Below are positions 52,444 to 61,911 of a stretch of 64,000 nucleotides of DNA, piece after piece (position 1 is the first letter of the stretch; each line of letters starts with the position of its first letter). This stretch comes from Beijerinckiaceae bacterium RH AL1 (GTDB lineage Bacteria > Pseudomonadota > Alphaproteobacteria > Rhizobiales > Beijerinckiaceae): the NCBI GenBank assembly GCA_901457705.2, contig LR590083.2, positions 3,906,597-3,970,596 of the forward strand. Direction: 5' to 3'. Both the position numbers and the translations under genes were made by a program. Under the pieces are notes generated by a model that saw only the letters and a list, made by a program, of their open reading frames with translations, was not told where the DNA came from and searched no databases.

Positions 52444-53382
52444 GTGACCCGCCAGACGACGATCGCCGCTGACGTCCGCGTGTCGGGCGTCGGCCTGCAC
52501 ACCGGGCGGCGCGCCCGCGTCACGCTGCGCCCGGCGCCCCCGGATCACGGGCGCCGCATCGGCCCGCCGGGCGGCCCGCTCGTGCCGATCGCCGCCGAGC
52601 GCTGGGTGGCGAGCCGCATGAGCACGTCGATTGCGCTCGACGACGGACGCACCGCGCGCACGATCGAGCACCTGATGGCGGCCCTCGCCGCCTACGGCGT
52701 CGACAACGTCGCAATCGAGCTGGACGGCCCCGAGGTGCCGATCTTCGACGGAAGCGCCGTCCGCTGGTGCCGCGCGCTGCGCGAGGCGGGCGTCGTCGCG
52801 CAGGACGCGGCGCGCCGGGCGATTCGCCTGCGCGCCCCCGTCCAGGTCGCGCGCGACGGCGGCATGCTCCGCGCCGAGCCCTGCGAGGGTTTCGCGATCG
52901 ACGTCACGCACGACGTGCTGCCGGCGTTCCCGGTGATGCGCTGGCGCGGAACCGTCGACGCCCCTACCTTCGAGGCCGGCCTGATGTGCGCGCGCAGCTT
53001 CGGCAACCTGCACCGCCGCCTCGGCCTGACGCCGCCGCACGCGGCACGGCCGCCGGGCGCGATGCCGCATGCGGCCGACCCCGCGCTCGTCGAGCCGCCG
53101 GGCGTCTGGGAGGAGATCGGCGCCCGTGCGGGCGGCCCGGCGCCGCTGCTGCGCGGCTGGCGGCCGTGGCGCGCGAGCCTCGTCGCCGGCCGCCGCCTGC
53201 TGCCGCCGCGCCGCTACCCCGACGAGCCCGGCCGCCACGTCGCGCTCGACATGATCGGCGACCTCGCGGTGCTCGGCGCGCCCCTCGTCGGCCGGGTCGT
53301 GGCGCACAACCCCTCGCACGAAAAAACCTTCGCCCTGGTGCTGGCGATCCTCGCCTCGCCGGAGGCGTGGGAGATCGCGTGA
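52444..53382 (+). CDS. lpxC: UDP-3-O-acyl-N-acetylglucosamine deacetylase, divergent LpxC-like
   Basis: LpxC removes the acetyl group in the committed step of lipid A synthesis. The 312-residue product keeps the key motifs: [40 protein letters not shown] (catalytic Glu and first zinc His), [16 protein letters not shown] (Ser for the usual Thr), [16 protein letters not shown] (zinc His and Asp) and a final His in [13 protein letters not shown]. The segment between ARSFG and GRHVALD, about 70 residues rich in Pro, Arg and Ala, shows no match to the usual GLALGGSLDNAVV region. GTG 52444 is the start. It is not in the division cluster, where the main lpxC usually lies, so this may be a second, altered copy. 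Divergent from hemF. Confidence 0.78.
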   Translation: MTRQTTIAADVRVSGVGLHTGRRARVTLRPAPPDHGRRIGPPGGPLVPIAAERWVASRMSTSIALDDGRTARTIEHLMAALAAYGVDNVAIELDGPEVPIFDGSAVRWCRALREAGVVAQDAARRAIRLRAPVQVARDGGMLRAEPCEGFAIDVTHDVLPAFPVMRWRGTVDAPTFEAGLMCARSFGNLHRRLGLTPPHAARPPGAMPHAADPALVEPPGVWEEIGARAGGPAPLLRGWRPWRASLVAGRRLLPPRRYPDEPGRHVALDMIGDLAVLGAPLVGRVVAHNPSHEKTFALVLAILASPEAWEIA

Positions 53383-53422
53383 TGTTGCCAAGCCGCGCAG
53401 GGGCTTTCGGCTGTCCGGAACG

Positions 53423-53872
53423 TCAGTTCGGCGCCCGCACGCCAAACGGGCTGCGCGAGGGCATGGGCGCACGCCGGTGCAGGAGCAGATAGGCGCCGAT
53501 TGCCATCGCCGGATCGACGACGGCGAAGAAGATCGAGAGATGCGGGAAGATCCCGTTGATCGCCATGACGACGAGGACGGCGGGAACGATCGTGACGCGG
53601 TCGACGATGGTCGCCCAGACGAACTGGCGCGTGCCGGCAAGGCCGCCGAAGATGTAGAGCCACCCGACGATCGCCAGCAGCATGCCCAGCAGGCGGAACA
53701 AAGCCGCCTCGTGGCCCTCGAATGGGGCGTCGCGAAAGACGATCTGGATCAGGTTCGGCCACGCGAGAAAGGCGAGCCCGCTGACGAGATAGACCATGCC
53801 GTTCATGGTCGTGAAGCGCGAGGCCGGCGAGAGATCGGCGGGTCGCGCGAAGAGCTCAGAGCTGAGAGACAT
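53423..53872 (-). CDS. Hypothetical membrane protein with four predicted helices
   Basis: A 149-residue protein with four hydrophobic stretches: [58 protein letters not shown] and [20 protein letters not shown]. The even spacing and short loops resemble small alphaproteobacterial membrane proteins without known function. ATG 53872 follows GAGGTGA at a normal distance; a longer frame to 53980 would add a non-hydrophobic extension and is less likely. It is convergent with the lpxC-like gene and divides from the lipocalin-like gene by 123 bases. Confidence 0.66.
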   Translation of the reverse strand: MSLSSELFARPADLSPASRFTTMNGMVYLVSGLAFLAWPNLIQIVFRDAPFEGHEAALFRLLGMLLAIVGWLYIFGGLAGTRQFVWATIVDRVTIVPAVLVVMAINGIFPHLSIFFAVVDPAMAIGAYLLLHRRAPMPSRSPFGVRAPN

Positions 53873-53995
53873 AGGCGTCACCTCGTGGGCGAGAGGTCGC
53901 GAAACACTCCGCCCCTGCCTCGCAGCCGCAATTCGCCATTGGGCTAAGCTCGACACCGTTGAAACAAACGCGGGCGCCACGTCTGAGCGATCGTG

Positions 53996-54484
53996 TCAGT
54001 GAACCTTCTGCCAGACCAGCGTCACGACGCTGACCTGGCCGTCGGTCGAGGCAGGCGCCGGCTTCGTCGTGTAGATCAGGCGATCGCCGTCACGCTTCAC
54101 GTCGCGGGCCACCTTCGTGCCCGTCCAGACCTCGTTCCAGGAAGCGGAAATCGAGTGCGTGATCGTATCCCCTTCGATCGCGTAGGTCCCGCTGTAGGCG
54201 AGCATGGACTTGAACAGAGCGACGCGGTCCGCGTCCGTCATGGTCGCGACGCCTGCAGGCTTCGGGCGCTTGTCTTGAACGATGAGGACGATCATCCGGC
54301 CGTCGCGGCCATACATGATCGTTCCATTGGGGTGGTCGCCGTAGAGGCCGCTCTCCGCGCCGGTCGCCACAACCTTCCGGACAGCGCTCACGAGCGTCCA
54401 TGTGCCGACCACGTCGTCGGGTCCGAGCGCCAGCGCGACGGAGGCCGACAGCGTAAGCAGGATCGCACTCAAGAGGAGACGCAT
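53996..54484 (-). CDS. Exported lipocalin-like domain protein
   Basis: A 162-residue secreted protein. Signal peptide RLLLSAILLTLSASVALAL is followed by a small beta-barrel-like domain: DDVVGTWTLVSAVRKVVATG, then GTIMYGRDGRMIVLIVQDKR, AYSGTYAIEGDTITHSISAS and a final strand. The pattern (start GTW.L, 'GxIxYxxxGxM', then GTY.I..) matches the lipocalin-like family found in many proteobacteria. It may bind small hydrophobic molecules; substrate unknown. ATG 54484 has GGAGG upstream. Confidence 0.8.
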   Translation of the reverse strand: MRLLLSAILLTLSASVALALGPDDVVGTWTLVSAVRKVVATGAESGLYGDHPNGTIMYGRDGRMIVLIVQDKRPKPAGVATMTDADRVALFKSMLAYSGTYAIEGDTITHSISASWNEVWTGTKVARDVKRDGDRLIYTTKPAPASTDGQVSVVTLVWQKVH

Positions 54485-54573
54485 GGGATCGCCCTCCAGG
54501 AGGTCACCCGGAGATTACGCGAAGGCCGCCGTATCTTCTCTTCGCATTTAGGCGAACGGCGACGCGCGCCCGG

Positions 54574-55914
54574 CTAGGCAGCCGCGCTCAGCGCCTCGCA
54601 CACCTCGTCGACGACCTTCTCGACGAGGTCGGCATCGTCGCCCTCGCCCATCACGCGCATCAGCGGCTCGGTGCCGGAGGGGCGCACGATCAGCCTGCCG
54701 GTGGCGCCGAGGCGGGCGCGGCCGGCCTCGACGGCGGCGGCGAGCTTCTCCTCCGGCACCCTGCGGCCCTCCGTGAAGCGGACGTTCTTGAGGATCTGCG
54801 GCACCGGCTCGAAGCGACGGCAGACCTCGCTGACCGGCCGGCCGCTCTTCTTCACGAGCGCCATCACCTGCAGCGCGGCGACGAGGCCGTCGCCGGTCGT
54901 CGCGTAGTCGGAGAGGATGATGTGGCCGGACTGCTCGCCGCCGAGGTTGTAGCCGTGCCGGCGCATGTGCTCGAGCACGTAGCGATCGCCGACCGCGGTG
55001 CGGGCCAGCGACAGGCCGATCGAGTCGAGGTAGCGCTCGAGCCCGAGGTTCGACATCAGGGTCGCGACGATGCCCGGCTGCGACAGCTTCCCGTCGCTCT
55101 GCCAGGACTCGGCGACGGCGGCCATCAGCTGATCGCCGTCGACCTTGCGCCCCTTCTCGTCGACGATCAGCACGCGGTCCGCGTCGCCGTCGAGGGCAAT
55201 GCCGATGTCGGCGCGCATCTCGCGCACCTTGGCGACGAGCGCGTCCGGCGCCGTCGAGCCGACGCGGCGGTTGATGTTGAAGCCGTCGGGCTCGACGCCG
55301 ATAGAGAATACCTCGGCGCCCAGCTCCCACAGCGTCTCCGGCGCGACCTTGTAGGCGGCGCCGTTGGCGCAGTCGACGACGACGCGCAGCCCCTCGAAGG
55401 ACATGTGCCGCGGCAGCGTCATCTTGGCGAACTCGATGTAGCGCGCCATTACGTCGTCGACGCGCTTGGCGCGGCCGAGCGATTCCGACTTCGACAGGCG
55501 GATGGGCAGCTCGCCGCCGATCAGCTTCTCGATCCTGGCCTCGATCTCGTCCGACAGCTTGTAGCCGTCGGGCCCGAACAGCTTGATGCCGTTGTCCTCG
55601 TAGAGATTGTGCGAGGCGGAGATCATCACGCCGACGTCGGCGCGCATCGAGCGGGTCAGCATGGCGACGGCGGGCGTCGGCATCGGGCCGAGCAGCAGCA
55701 CGTCCATGCCGACCGACGTGAAGCCGCCGACCATCGCGTACTCGATCATGTAGCCGGAGAGCCGCGTGTCCTTGCCGATGACCACGCGGTGGCGGTGCTC
55801 GCCGCGCTGGAACACGTGGCCGGTCGCCTGCGCCACCTTCATGGCGAGGTCGGGCGTGATCGCCCCGTTCGCCTTGCCGCGGATGCCGTCGGTGCCGAAA
55901 TGCTTGCGTGTCAT
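54574..55914 (-). CDS. glmM: Phosphoglucosamine mutase
   Basis: GlmM interconverts glucosamine 6- and 1-phosphate on the route to UDP-GlcNAc for cell wall and lipid A. The 446-residue product starts [20 protein letters not shown] and has the phosphoserine active loop [20 protein letters not shown] at about residue 100, the metal loop [40 protein letters not shown] and the phosphate-binding [22 protein letters not shown] 55914 is the family start. In many Hyphomicrobiales ftsH lies just upstream; here an NRAMP transporter does (80 bases). Confidence 0.96.
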   Translation of the reverse strand: MTRKHFGTDGIRGKANGAITPDLAMKVAQATGHVFQRGEHRHRVVIGKDTRLSGYMIEYAMVGGFTSVGMDVLLLGPMPTPAVAMLTRSMRADVGVMISASHNLYEDNGIKLFGPDGYKLSDEIEARIEKLIGGELPIRLSKSESLGRAKRVDDVMARYIEFAKMTLPRHMSFEGLRVVVDCANGAAYKVAPETLWELGAEVFSIGVEPDGFNINRRVGSTAPDALVAKVREMRADIGIALDGDADRVLIVDEKGRKVDGDQLMAAVAESWQSDGKLSQPGIVATLMSNLGLERYLDSIGLSLARTAVGDRYVLEHMRRHGYNLGGEQSGHIILSDYATTGDGLVAALQVMALVKKSGRPVSEVCRRFEPVPQILKNVRFTEGRRVPEEKLAAAVEAGRARLGATGRLIVRPSGTEPLMRVMGEGDDADLVEKVVDEVCEALSAAA

Positions 55915-55993
55915 GCGCGTCTTCTGGTGCGAGGAAGACGACAATAGCATGGCGGGGGCGCCGGCGCCTTTCGGCGTGGCGACATGGTTGCCG

Positions 55994-57259
55994 CTAGGAG
56001 AAGAGGCCGGCGATCCCGGAGTAGAGCCCGAGCACGACCGTCGCCAGCATGACGATGCCGACGGCCCAGGCCTTGGCGCCGGAGAGGCGGTAGGGCTCCG
56101 GCAGCTTCCGCGCCAGCAGGAACAGGAAGCCGAGCACGATCGGCAACAGCATCGCGTTCATGACCTGCACGCCGACCGAGAGCGTCACGACGTTGGCGCC
56201 CGACAGCACGATGGCGGCGCCGGCGACCAGGATGACCGCGTAGACGGTGTAGAACCACGGGGCTTCGGTGACGTCGTTGCGCAGCTCGTGCCGGTAGCCG
56301 ATCAGCTCGCCGAGCGTGCGCGCCGCCGTCAAGGTCACGACGATGGCCGCGACCATCGCCGCGCCGGCGACGCCGAGGCCGAAGCACAGCCGCCCGACGA
56401 AGGTGCCGAGCACCGCCGTCATGGCGCCGGCGATCTCCTGCACCGTGTCGAGCGAGCGGGCCGGCCCGCTCCAGAGGGCTGCGGCCGCCGCGACGAGCAC
56501 CGCCGCCATGATGAGCTGGGTGACGACCGAGCCGACGGCCGTGTCGATGCGGGCGGCCCTGAGATCGGCGAGCGTGAGGCCTTTCTCGATGACCGCCGAC
56601 TGCTGGTAGAACACCATCCACGGCATGATCACCGCGCCGATGTTGGCGGAGACCAGGAGAAGGTACTTCGGATCGGCGATCGGGATGCGGACCGAGTCCC
56701 GCGCGACCTCGCCGAGGCTCGGGTGCGCCACGACGGCGACCGCGATGAAGGCCAGCTCGAAGGCGCCGATCGCGAGCGCGATGCGCTCGACGCTCTTGTA
56801 CGAGCCCGTCACCGCGATGGCGACGAGCCCGGCGACGACAAGCGCCAGCGTCAGCGCGTTCGGAATGCCGAACAGCGTGCCGATCCCGGCGAGCCCGCTG
56901 AGCTCGGTCAGCAGGGCGCCGAGGCAGGCAAGCAGCAGGGTCGCGACCGACAGCGCCGCCCAGCCGCGCCCGTAATGGCGCTTGATCAGCGCGGCGTGGC
57001 CCTCGCCGGTGACGATGCCGAGCCGGACCGTCAGCTCCTGCACGACGTAGAGGATCGGGATGAGCACGAACTGAAACAGCAGGAGCTTGTAGCCCCATTG
57101 CGCGCCGCTCTGCGCGGCGGTGACGACGCTGCCCGCATCGGTGTCCGCGAGCATGACGACGAGTCCGGGACCGGCGACGGCGAGGACATGGCGCAGGCCG
57201 GAGCGGCCGAACGGCGGGCGCTCCGTCGGCAGCGGGGAACGCTCGAGAACGTCGGTCAG
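55994..57259 (-). CDS. NRAMP-family divalent metal transporter, probable CTG start
   Basis: A proton-coupled Mn2+/Fe2+ transporter with about eleven helices. Helix 1 has the core [20 protein letters not shown], where DTDAGS occupies the place of the metal-binding DPGN motif. The first ordinary start codon (ATG 57154) lies inside helix 1 and would delete half of it. Upstream in frame, with no stop, homologous sequence ([13 protein letters not shown]) continues, but no ATG/GTG/TTG exists. A CTG at 57259 has a perfect GGAGGA site (57271-57266) six bases before it, giving 421 residues starting [11 protein letters not shown] therefore place the start there as inference. The altered DTDAGS motif may mean changed metal choice (this branch includes Mg2+ or Al/other-ion types). 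Confidence 0.88.
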   Translation of the reverse strand: MTDVLERSPLPTERPPFGRSGLRHVLAVAGPGLVVMLADTDAGSVVTAAQSGAQWGYKLLLFQFVLIPILYVVQELTVRLGIVTGEGHAALIKRHYGRGWAALSVATLLLACLGALLTELSGLAGIGTLFGIPNALTLALVVAGLVAIAVTGSYKSVERIALAIGAFELAFIAVAVVAHPSLGEVARDSVRIPIADPKYLLLVSANIGAVIMPWMVFYQQSAVIEKGLTLADLRAARIDTAVGSVVTQLIMAAVLVAAAAALWSGPARSLDTVQEIAGAMTAVLGTFVGRLCFGLGVAGAAMVAAIVVTLTAARTLGELIGYRHELRNDVTEAPWFYTVYAVILVAGAAIVLSGANVVTLSVGVQVMNAMLLPIVLGFLFLLARKLPEPYRLSGAKAWAVGIVMLATVVLGLYSGIAGLFS

Positions 57260-57448
57260 CTGTCTTCCTCCAGGTGGTGAGGCGTTACGGTCGCGCGCGA
57301 GCGGCGTCTATGACGAACTTCTCACTTTTTAAACATTCGAAAATCGACGAAAGCTCAAGGCGCGGCGAGAAGCTTGGCCTTAAGTTCGACTGACGGCCGC
57401 AATCTATGGTTGTAGGCTCGTCGCCGCTCCCAGACGGAAGGACTGCGG

Positions 57449-59674
57449 ATGACCACGCTCGCTCTCGGCGCCACCGTGACAAGCGACGCTGTTGCCTTCC
57501 GCGTCAAGGCGCCGGCCGCCGAGCGGGTCGAGCTGTGGCTCTATGCCGCCGCGACCGGTGGCGACGCCGTCCTCCGCCAGCCGATGACGAGGGACGACGA
57601 CGGCCTCTTCGAGGCAACCGTGCCCGCCGCGGAATCGATCGGCGCCGGCGCGCGCTACTACGGCTATCGCGCCTTCGGCCCCAACTGGCCCTACGATCCC
57701 TCCTGGACGCCGGGCTCGACCGCCGGCTTCGTCGCCGACGTGGACGGCGACGGCAACCGCTTCAATCCAAACAAGCTGCTGCTCGATCCGCACGCCCGCG
57801 AAGTCAGCCACTGCCCGCAGACGCTGGCGCATCCCGATCGCGATCCCTACCGGTCGGGCGAGGCCAACCGACACGTCGACACCGGGCCGATCGCGCCGAA
57901 GGGAGTGCTCTTCGCCGATCCCGGCGGCGACCTCGGCGCGAAGCCGACGCATCCGCTCAAGGACGACATCGTCTACGAGGTGCACGTGCGTGGCCTCACC
58001 AAGAGCGACCCCGACGTGCCCGAGGAGCTGCGTGGCACCTATGCCGGCGCCGCCTTGCGCGCGCCCTACCTGCGCGACCTCGGCATCACCGCGGTCGAGT
58101 TTCTGCCGGTGCACCAGTCGCAGAATGCGCTGAACGACGACCCGAAGTTTTCCGATCCGCCGTCGCTGCAGAACTACTGGGGCTACCAGACGGTGGGCTT
58201 CTTCGCGCCGGATCGGCGCCATGCGTCGGACCAGTCGCCGGGCGGCCCGACGCGCGAGTTCCGCGCGATGGTGAAGGCCTTCCACGACGCGGGGCTCAAG
58301 GTCTTCCTCGACGTCGTCTACAACCACACCGAGGAAGCCGGCGCGACCGAGCCGCGCGACGCCAACACGATCTACTCGTTCCGCGGCCTCGACAACGACC
58401 GCTACTACGAGACCGAGCGCCGGTTCGGGGATGCCGCGACGTTCCAGAACAATTCCGGCGTCGGCCCGAACTTCGATACCGCCGACCCGCTGACGCGCGA
58501 CCTCGTGCTCGAGTCGCTCACGTACTGGGCGCACGAGATGGGCGTCGACGGCTTCCGCTTCGACCTCGCGGCGGTGCTCGGCAACGCGCAGACGGCGGGC
58601 GGCTTCACCTTCGATCGCGACGATCCCGCAAACATCCTCAATCGCGCCGTGCGCGAGCTTCCGGTGCGCGCGGCCGACGGCGGCGCCGGCGTCGACCTCA
58701 TCGCCGAGCCGTATGCGGTCAACGACGGCGGCGCCTACCAGCTCGGCAACTTTCCGGTCGGCTGGGCCGAGTGGAACGACCGCTTCCGCGACACGATCCG
58801 CGCCTCGCAAAACAAGCTCGGCTTCGTCAAGGTGACGCCGGGCCAGCTCGCGACGCGCGTCGCCGGCTCGCACGACCTCTTCGGCGACAGGGGCCGCGCG
58901 CCGTGGGCCTCGGTCAACTACGTCGTCTGCCACGACGGCTTCTGCCTCGCCGACCTGCACACCTACAACGAGCGCAACAACGACCAGCCCTGGCCGAACG
59001 GCCGCTCGGACGGCGGCCGCTCGAGCGAGGACGAGATGGGCTGGGACCACGGCGGCGACCGCGCCGCGCAGCTGCAGGCACAGCGCACCAGCCTCGCGCT
59101 GCTCATGCTCTCGGCCGGCGTGCCGCTGATGACCGGCGGCAGCGAGCTCGGCCGCACGCAGCACGGCAACAACAACCCCTACAATCTCGACACTTCGGTC
59201 AACTGGCTCGACTGGTCGCTCGCCACCAGCAACGCGGCGCTGCTGACCTTCACGCGACGTCTGCTGCATCTGCGAGGCGCGCATGAAGCGCTGCGACCGG
59301 CCGCCTTCTTCACCGGAGCGCCGCGCTCCGGCCGCGCGATCAAGGACATCACCTGGCTGCGCGACGACGGGCAGGAGATCGACGCCGACTATTTCGAGGA
59401 CGCCGGCAACCATTTCCTCGCCTGGCAGCTCGATGGGCTCGAGGGCGACCCGGCGAGCCGCCTCTACGTCGCCTACAACGGCTGGGTCTCGCCCATCGCC
59501 GCGACCCTGCCGACGCTGCCTGCGGGCGAGAGCTGGTCGCTCGCCCTCGACACCTCGGCCAAGGCGGCAAGCTTCGACAACGCCTACGAGAGCGGCTCGG
59601 AACCGCCGCTTAGCGGCAACATCAGCGTCGAGGGGCGCTCGGTTGTCGTGGCTGTGGCGAGGGCGGCCGCCTAA
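57449..59674 (+). CDS. glgX: Glycogen debranching enzyme GlgX (isoamylase type)
   Basis: A 741-residue GH13 enzyme that hydrolyses alpha-1,6 branches of glycogen. An N-terminal CBM48 domain (to about residue 150) leads into IVYEVHVRGLTKSDPDVPEE. The catalytic regions are AGLKVFLDVVYNHTEEAG, VDGFRFDLAAVLGN (nucleophile Asp), DLIAEPYAVNDGG (acid Glu) and NYVVCHDGFCLADLH (transition-state His-Asp). It has GLDNDRYYE, typical of GlgX. ATG 57449. The stop shares four bases with the convergent GT21 gene (CTAA). No other glycogen gene is adjacent. Confidence 0.94.
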   Translation: MTTLALGATVTSDAVAFRVKAPAAERVELWLYAAATGGDAVLRQPMTRDDDGLFEATVPAAESIGAGARYYGYRAFGPNWPYDPSWTPGSTAGFVADVDGDGNRFNPNKLLLDPHAREVSHCPQTLAHPDRDPYRSGEANRHVDTGPIAPKGVLFADPGGDLGAKPTHPLKDDIVYEVHVRGLTKSDPDVPEELRGTYAGAALRAPYLRDLGITAVEFLPVHQSQNALNDDPKFSDPPSLQNYWGYQTVGFFAPDRRHASDQSPGGPTREFRAMVKAFHDAGLKVFLDVVYNHTEEAGATEPRDANTIYSFRGLDNDRYYETERRFGDAATFQNNSGVGPNFDTADPLTRDLVLESLTYWAHEMGVDGFRFDLAAVLGNAQTAGGFTFDRDDPANILNRAVRELPVRAADGGAGVDLIAEPYAVNDGGAYQLGNFPVGWAEWNDRFRDTIRASQNKLGFVKVTPGQLATRVAGSHDLFGDRGRAPWASVNYVVCHDGFCLADLHTYNERNNDQPWPNGRSDGGRSSEDEMGWDHGGDRAAQLQAQRTSLALLMLSAGVPLMTGGSELGRTQHGNNNPYNLDTSVNWLDWSLATSNAALLTFTRRLLHLRGAHEALRPAAFFTGAPRSGRAIKDITWLRDDGQEIDADYFEDAGNHFLAWQLDGLEGDPASRLYVAYNGWVSPIAATLPTLPAGESWSLALDTSAKAASFDNAYESGSEPPLSGNISVEGRSVVVAVARAAA

Positions 59675-60816
59675 GCGCCTTCGGTCTCGACGACAGGGCG
59701 GCGGTTTCGCCGATCCTCCATCTGCACCGCGTTGCCCTTCCAGGTGAAGCTGCGGCCCGTGAAGGCGCCGATCCAAACGGCGGGCATCATGATGTCGCGC
59801 GTCACCAGCGCCGGCAGGCTCGCCCAGCCGACCGGCCAGCGGCAGGCCGCCGCGGTGGTGATCTCGGCGGCATACCAGATCCCGACATAAGCGAGCGTCG
59901 CCGTCGCGACCGGCCAGTCCATCGCCACCGCCGCGGCGGCGGCGGTGAGGGCCGGGATCATCGTGCCGGAGAAGATCTCGGGCAGGAACTCGAGCGGGAA
60001 GGTCGCGCGGCGCAGGCGCGCCCAGCGCAGCTGCCGGCTCCACACCTCGGCGACCTTGCGCGGCCCGAGCGGCTGCGGCGAGGGCTGCGCGAGGCGCACG
60101 CGCAACCCCATCGCGCGGACCATCTTGGTCGTCGCCGCGTCCTCGGCCGGCTCGGCGGCGAGCTCGCGCATGCTCGAGCGATCGAGGTCGCTTTTGCGGT
60201 AGAGCAGCGTCTTGCCCTGCGCGAAGCCGTTGCCGATCGTGTCGACGACGTACTGCCAGCGCGCCTCGTAGGTGTTGAGGAACGCGCACTCGAGATGGCC
60301 GCCGAAATTGCCGGGCTGCGTGCCGACCGGCGGCGCCGCGACGCAGCCCGTGTCGTCGCGCCAGCTGGCGATGAGGCGGCGCGCGAAGTCCGGCGTCACC
60401 AGGACGTTCGAATCGATGAAGGCGATGCGCTCGTAGCTCGCGGCGCGCCAGGCCTTCACCATGTTGTTGAGCTTCGGATTGATCGAGATCGGGTCGTCGC
60501 CGATCAGCAGGCGCGCCCTCACGTGGGGGTGCGCGGCGATCGCCGCATCGACCAGCGGGATGATCGGATCGTCGGCACGTGCGACGCAGAAGAACAGCTC
60601 GAACACTGGATAATCGAGCGCGAACGAGGCATTGAGCGTCTCGCGGCTGAACGTCTCGAGGCCGCAGAGCGGGCGCACCACCGTCATCGCGGGCAAGGCA
60701 GTCTCGGCACGGTGCCAAGCGGCGCTCCGCCGGCAGCGCCACCAGGCGATGGCCAGGGTCGCCACCTGAACCGTCAGGAAGAAGCCGGCGAGTGCGCAGA
60801 GGAAGGATGGCAGCAT
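59671..60816 (-). CDS. Ceramide glucosyltransferase-like GT21 protein (HpnI-like)
   Basis: A 381-residue membrane glycosyltransferase. An N-terminal helix (FLCALAGFFLTVQVATLAIA) leads to a GT-A domain with MTVVRPLCGLETFSRETLNA, ARLLIGDDPISINPKLNNMV and IAFIDSNVLVTPDFARRLIA (metal Asp), then the RxxRW motif in EVWSRQLRWARLRRATFPLE, followed by three or four C-terminal helices. This is GT21, which covers ceramide glucosyltransferase and HpnI, the hopanoid N-acetylglucosaminyl transferase. I cannot tell between glycosphingolipid and hopanoid use; no hpn genes are adjacent. ATG 60816. Divergent from the binding-protein gene. Confidence 0.85.
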   Translation of the reverse strand: MLPSFLCALAGFFLTVQVATLAIAWWRCRRSAAWHRAETALPAMTVVRPLCGLETFSRETLNASFALDYPVFELFFCVARADDPIIPLVDAAIAAHPHVRARLLIGDDPISINPKLNNMVKAWRAASYERIAFIDSNVLVTPDFARRLIASWRDDTGCVAAPPVGTQPGNFGGHLECAFLNTYEARWQYVVDTIGNGFAQGKTLLYRKSDLDRSSMRELAAEPAEDAATTKMVRAMGLRVRLAQPSPQPLGPRKVAEVWSRQLRWARLRRATFPLEFLPEIFSGTMIPALTAAAAAVAMDWPVATATLAYVGIWYAAEITTAAACRWPVGWASLPALVTRDIMMPAVWIGAFTGRSFTWKGNAVQMEDRRNRRPVVETEGA

Positions 60817-60913
60817 GAGGGTCCAGGCTAGGCGCTGTCCGTGTAAACGGCATGACAGCCGCCCAGTTCATGGGCAGGCGAGCGGACGTCATCCACTCCC
60901 ATCTGCGCGAAAT

Positions 60914-61889
60914 TTGTCATTAATTGTTGCGGCGCTCCTGCCGACGGCGGCGGCGGCCGCGACCCTGACCGACTCGGTCGGGCGCAAGGTCGAGGTGCCG
61001 GCCAGCGTCGCCACCGTGGTGCCGGCGGGCGCACCGGCGCAGGTGCTCCTGCAGGCCCTGGCGCCGACCCGGCTCGTCGGCCTCGTTGAGCCCGTCAACG
61101 CGGAGCACGCGATGTACGTGGACCGCAGCCTGGCGAAGCTGCCGCGAATCCCGCAGCTCTCGCGCACCGAGGCGCCGGGCGACATCGCGGCGGTGAAGGC
61201 GTTGAACCCCTCGCTCGTCGTCGACTACGGCAACGTCTCGGCGCGCTTCGTCGCCGCCGACGAGAAGGTCCAGTCCAAGCTCGGCGTGCCGACCCTGCTC
61301 TACGGCGGCGCGCTGGCGCAGATCGGCGACGTGGTGCGCGCGCTCGGCGACGCCTTCGACGTGAAGCCGCGCGCCGCGACCATCGCCTCGGTCGCCGCCG
61401 GCGTGCTGGAGCGCGCGAAGCCGGTCGCCGGCCTTCCGGAGGCCGAGCGCGTGCCCGTCTATGCCGCGCGCGGCACCGACGGGCTGCTCGCGCTGCGCGG
61501 CGGCACCTCGTTCGACGAGACGATCCGCCTCGCCGGCGGCCGCAACGTCGTCGCGGCCTCGGGCGGCACGTTCCAGCCGATGACCGTCGACGCCGTCGTC
61601 GCGCTGAAGCCGAAGGTCGTGATCTTCGGCGAGGAGGAGGCGTTGTCCTCGCCGCTGCGCAAGGCGCTGCCGCAAGGCACGATCGTCGTGCTCGACGCCG
61701 GCGAGCCCTACAGGGTCGTGACCGGGCCGCCGTCGCTCAACCGGCTCGTCGGCCTCTCCGCACTCCTCGGCATCCTGCATCCGAACCGGACCAAGGGGAG
61801 CACCCCGAGGTCGCCACCACCATCGAGCCGACGACCTGTTCCCGCCGCCGGCCGGCATCGCGCTGCCCACGCCGCTGCAAGTACGCTGA
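60914..61889 (+). CDS. ABC transporter iron/heme-type substrate-binding protein, 3' end frame-broken
   Basis: A class III periplasmic binding protein (Peripla_BP_2, as in FepB/HmuT): TLTDSVGRKVEVPASVATVV, LAPTRLVGLVEPVNAEHAMY, GDIAAVKALNPSLVVDYGNV, VPTLLYGGALAQIGDVVRAL and FQPMTVDAVVALKPKVVIFG. A TTG at 60914 gives a short signal peptide (MSLIVAALLPTAAAAA). At RTKG (about 61797) the frame is lost and runs on, open, into the antisense of the next gene as far as 62383. Restoring one G in the run 61795-61798 gives EHPEVATTIE, and one more near 61827 gives ADDLFPPPAGIALPTPLQVR with a stop at 61887-61889. I take this as the true end. No permease or ATPase gene is adjacent. Confidence 0.75.
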
Positions 61890-61911
61890 AGAGTTGCGCT
61901 GACGCGACGCC

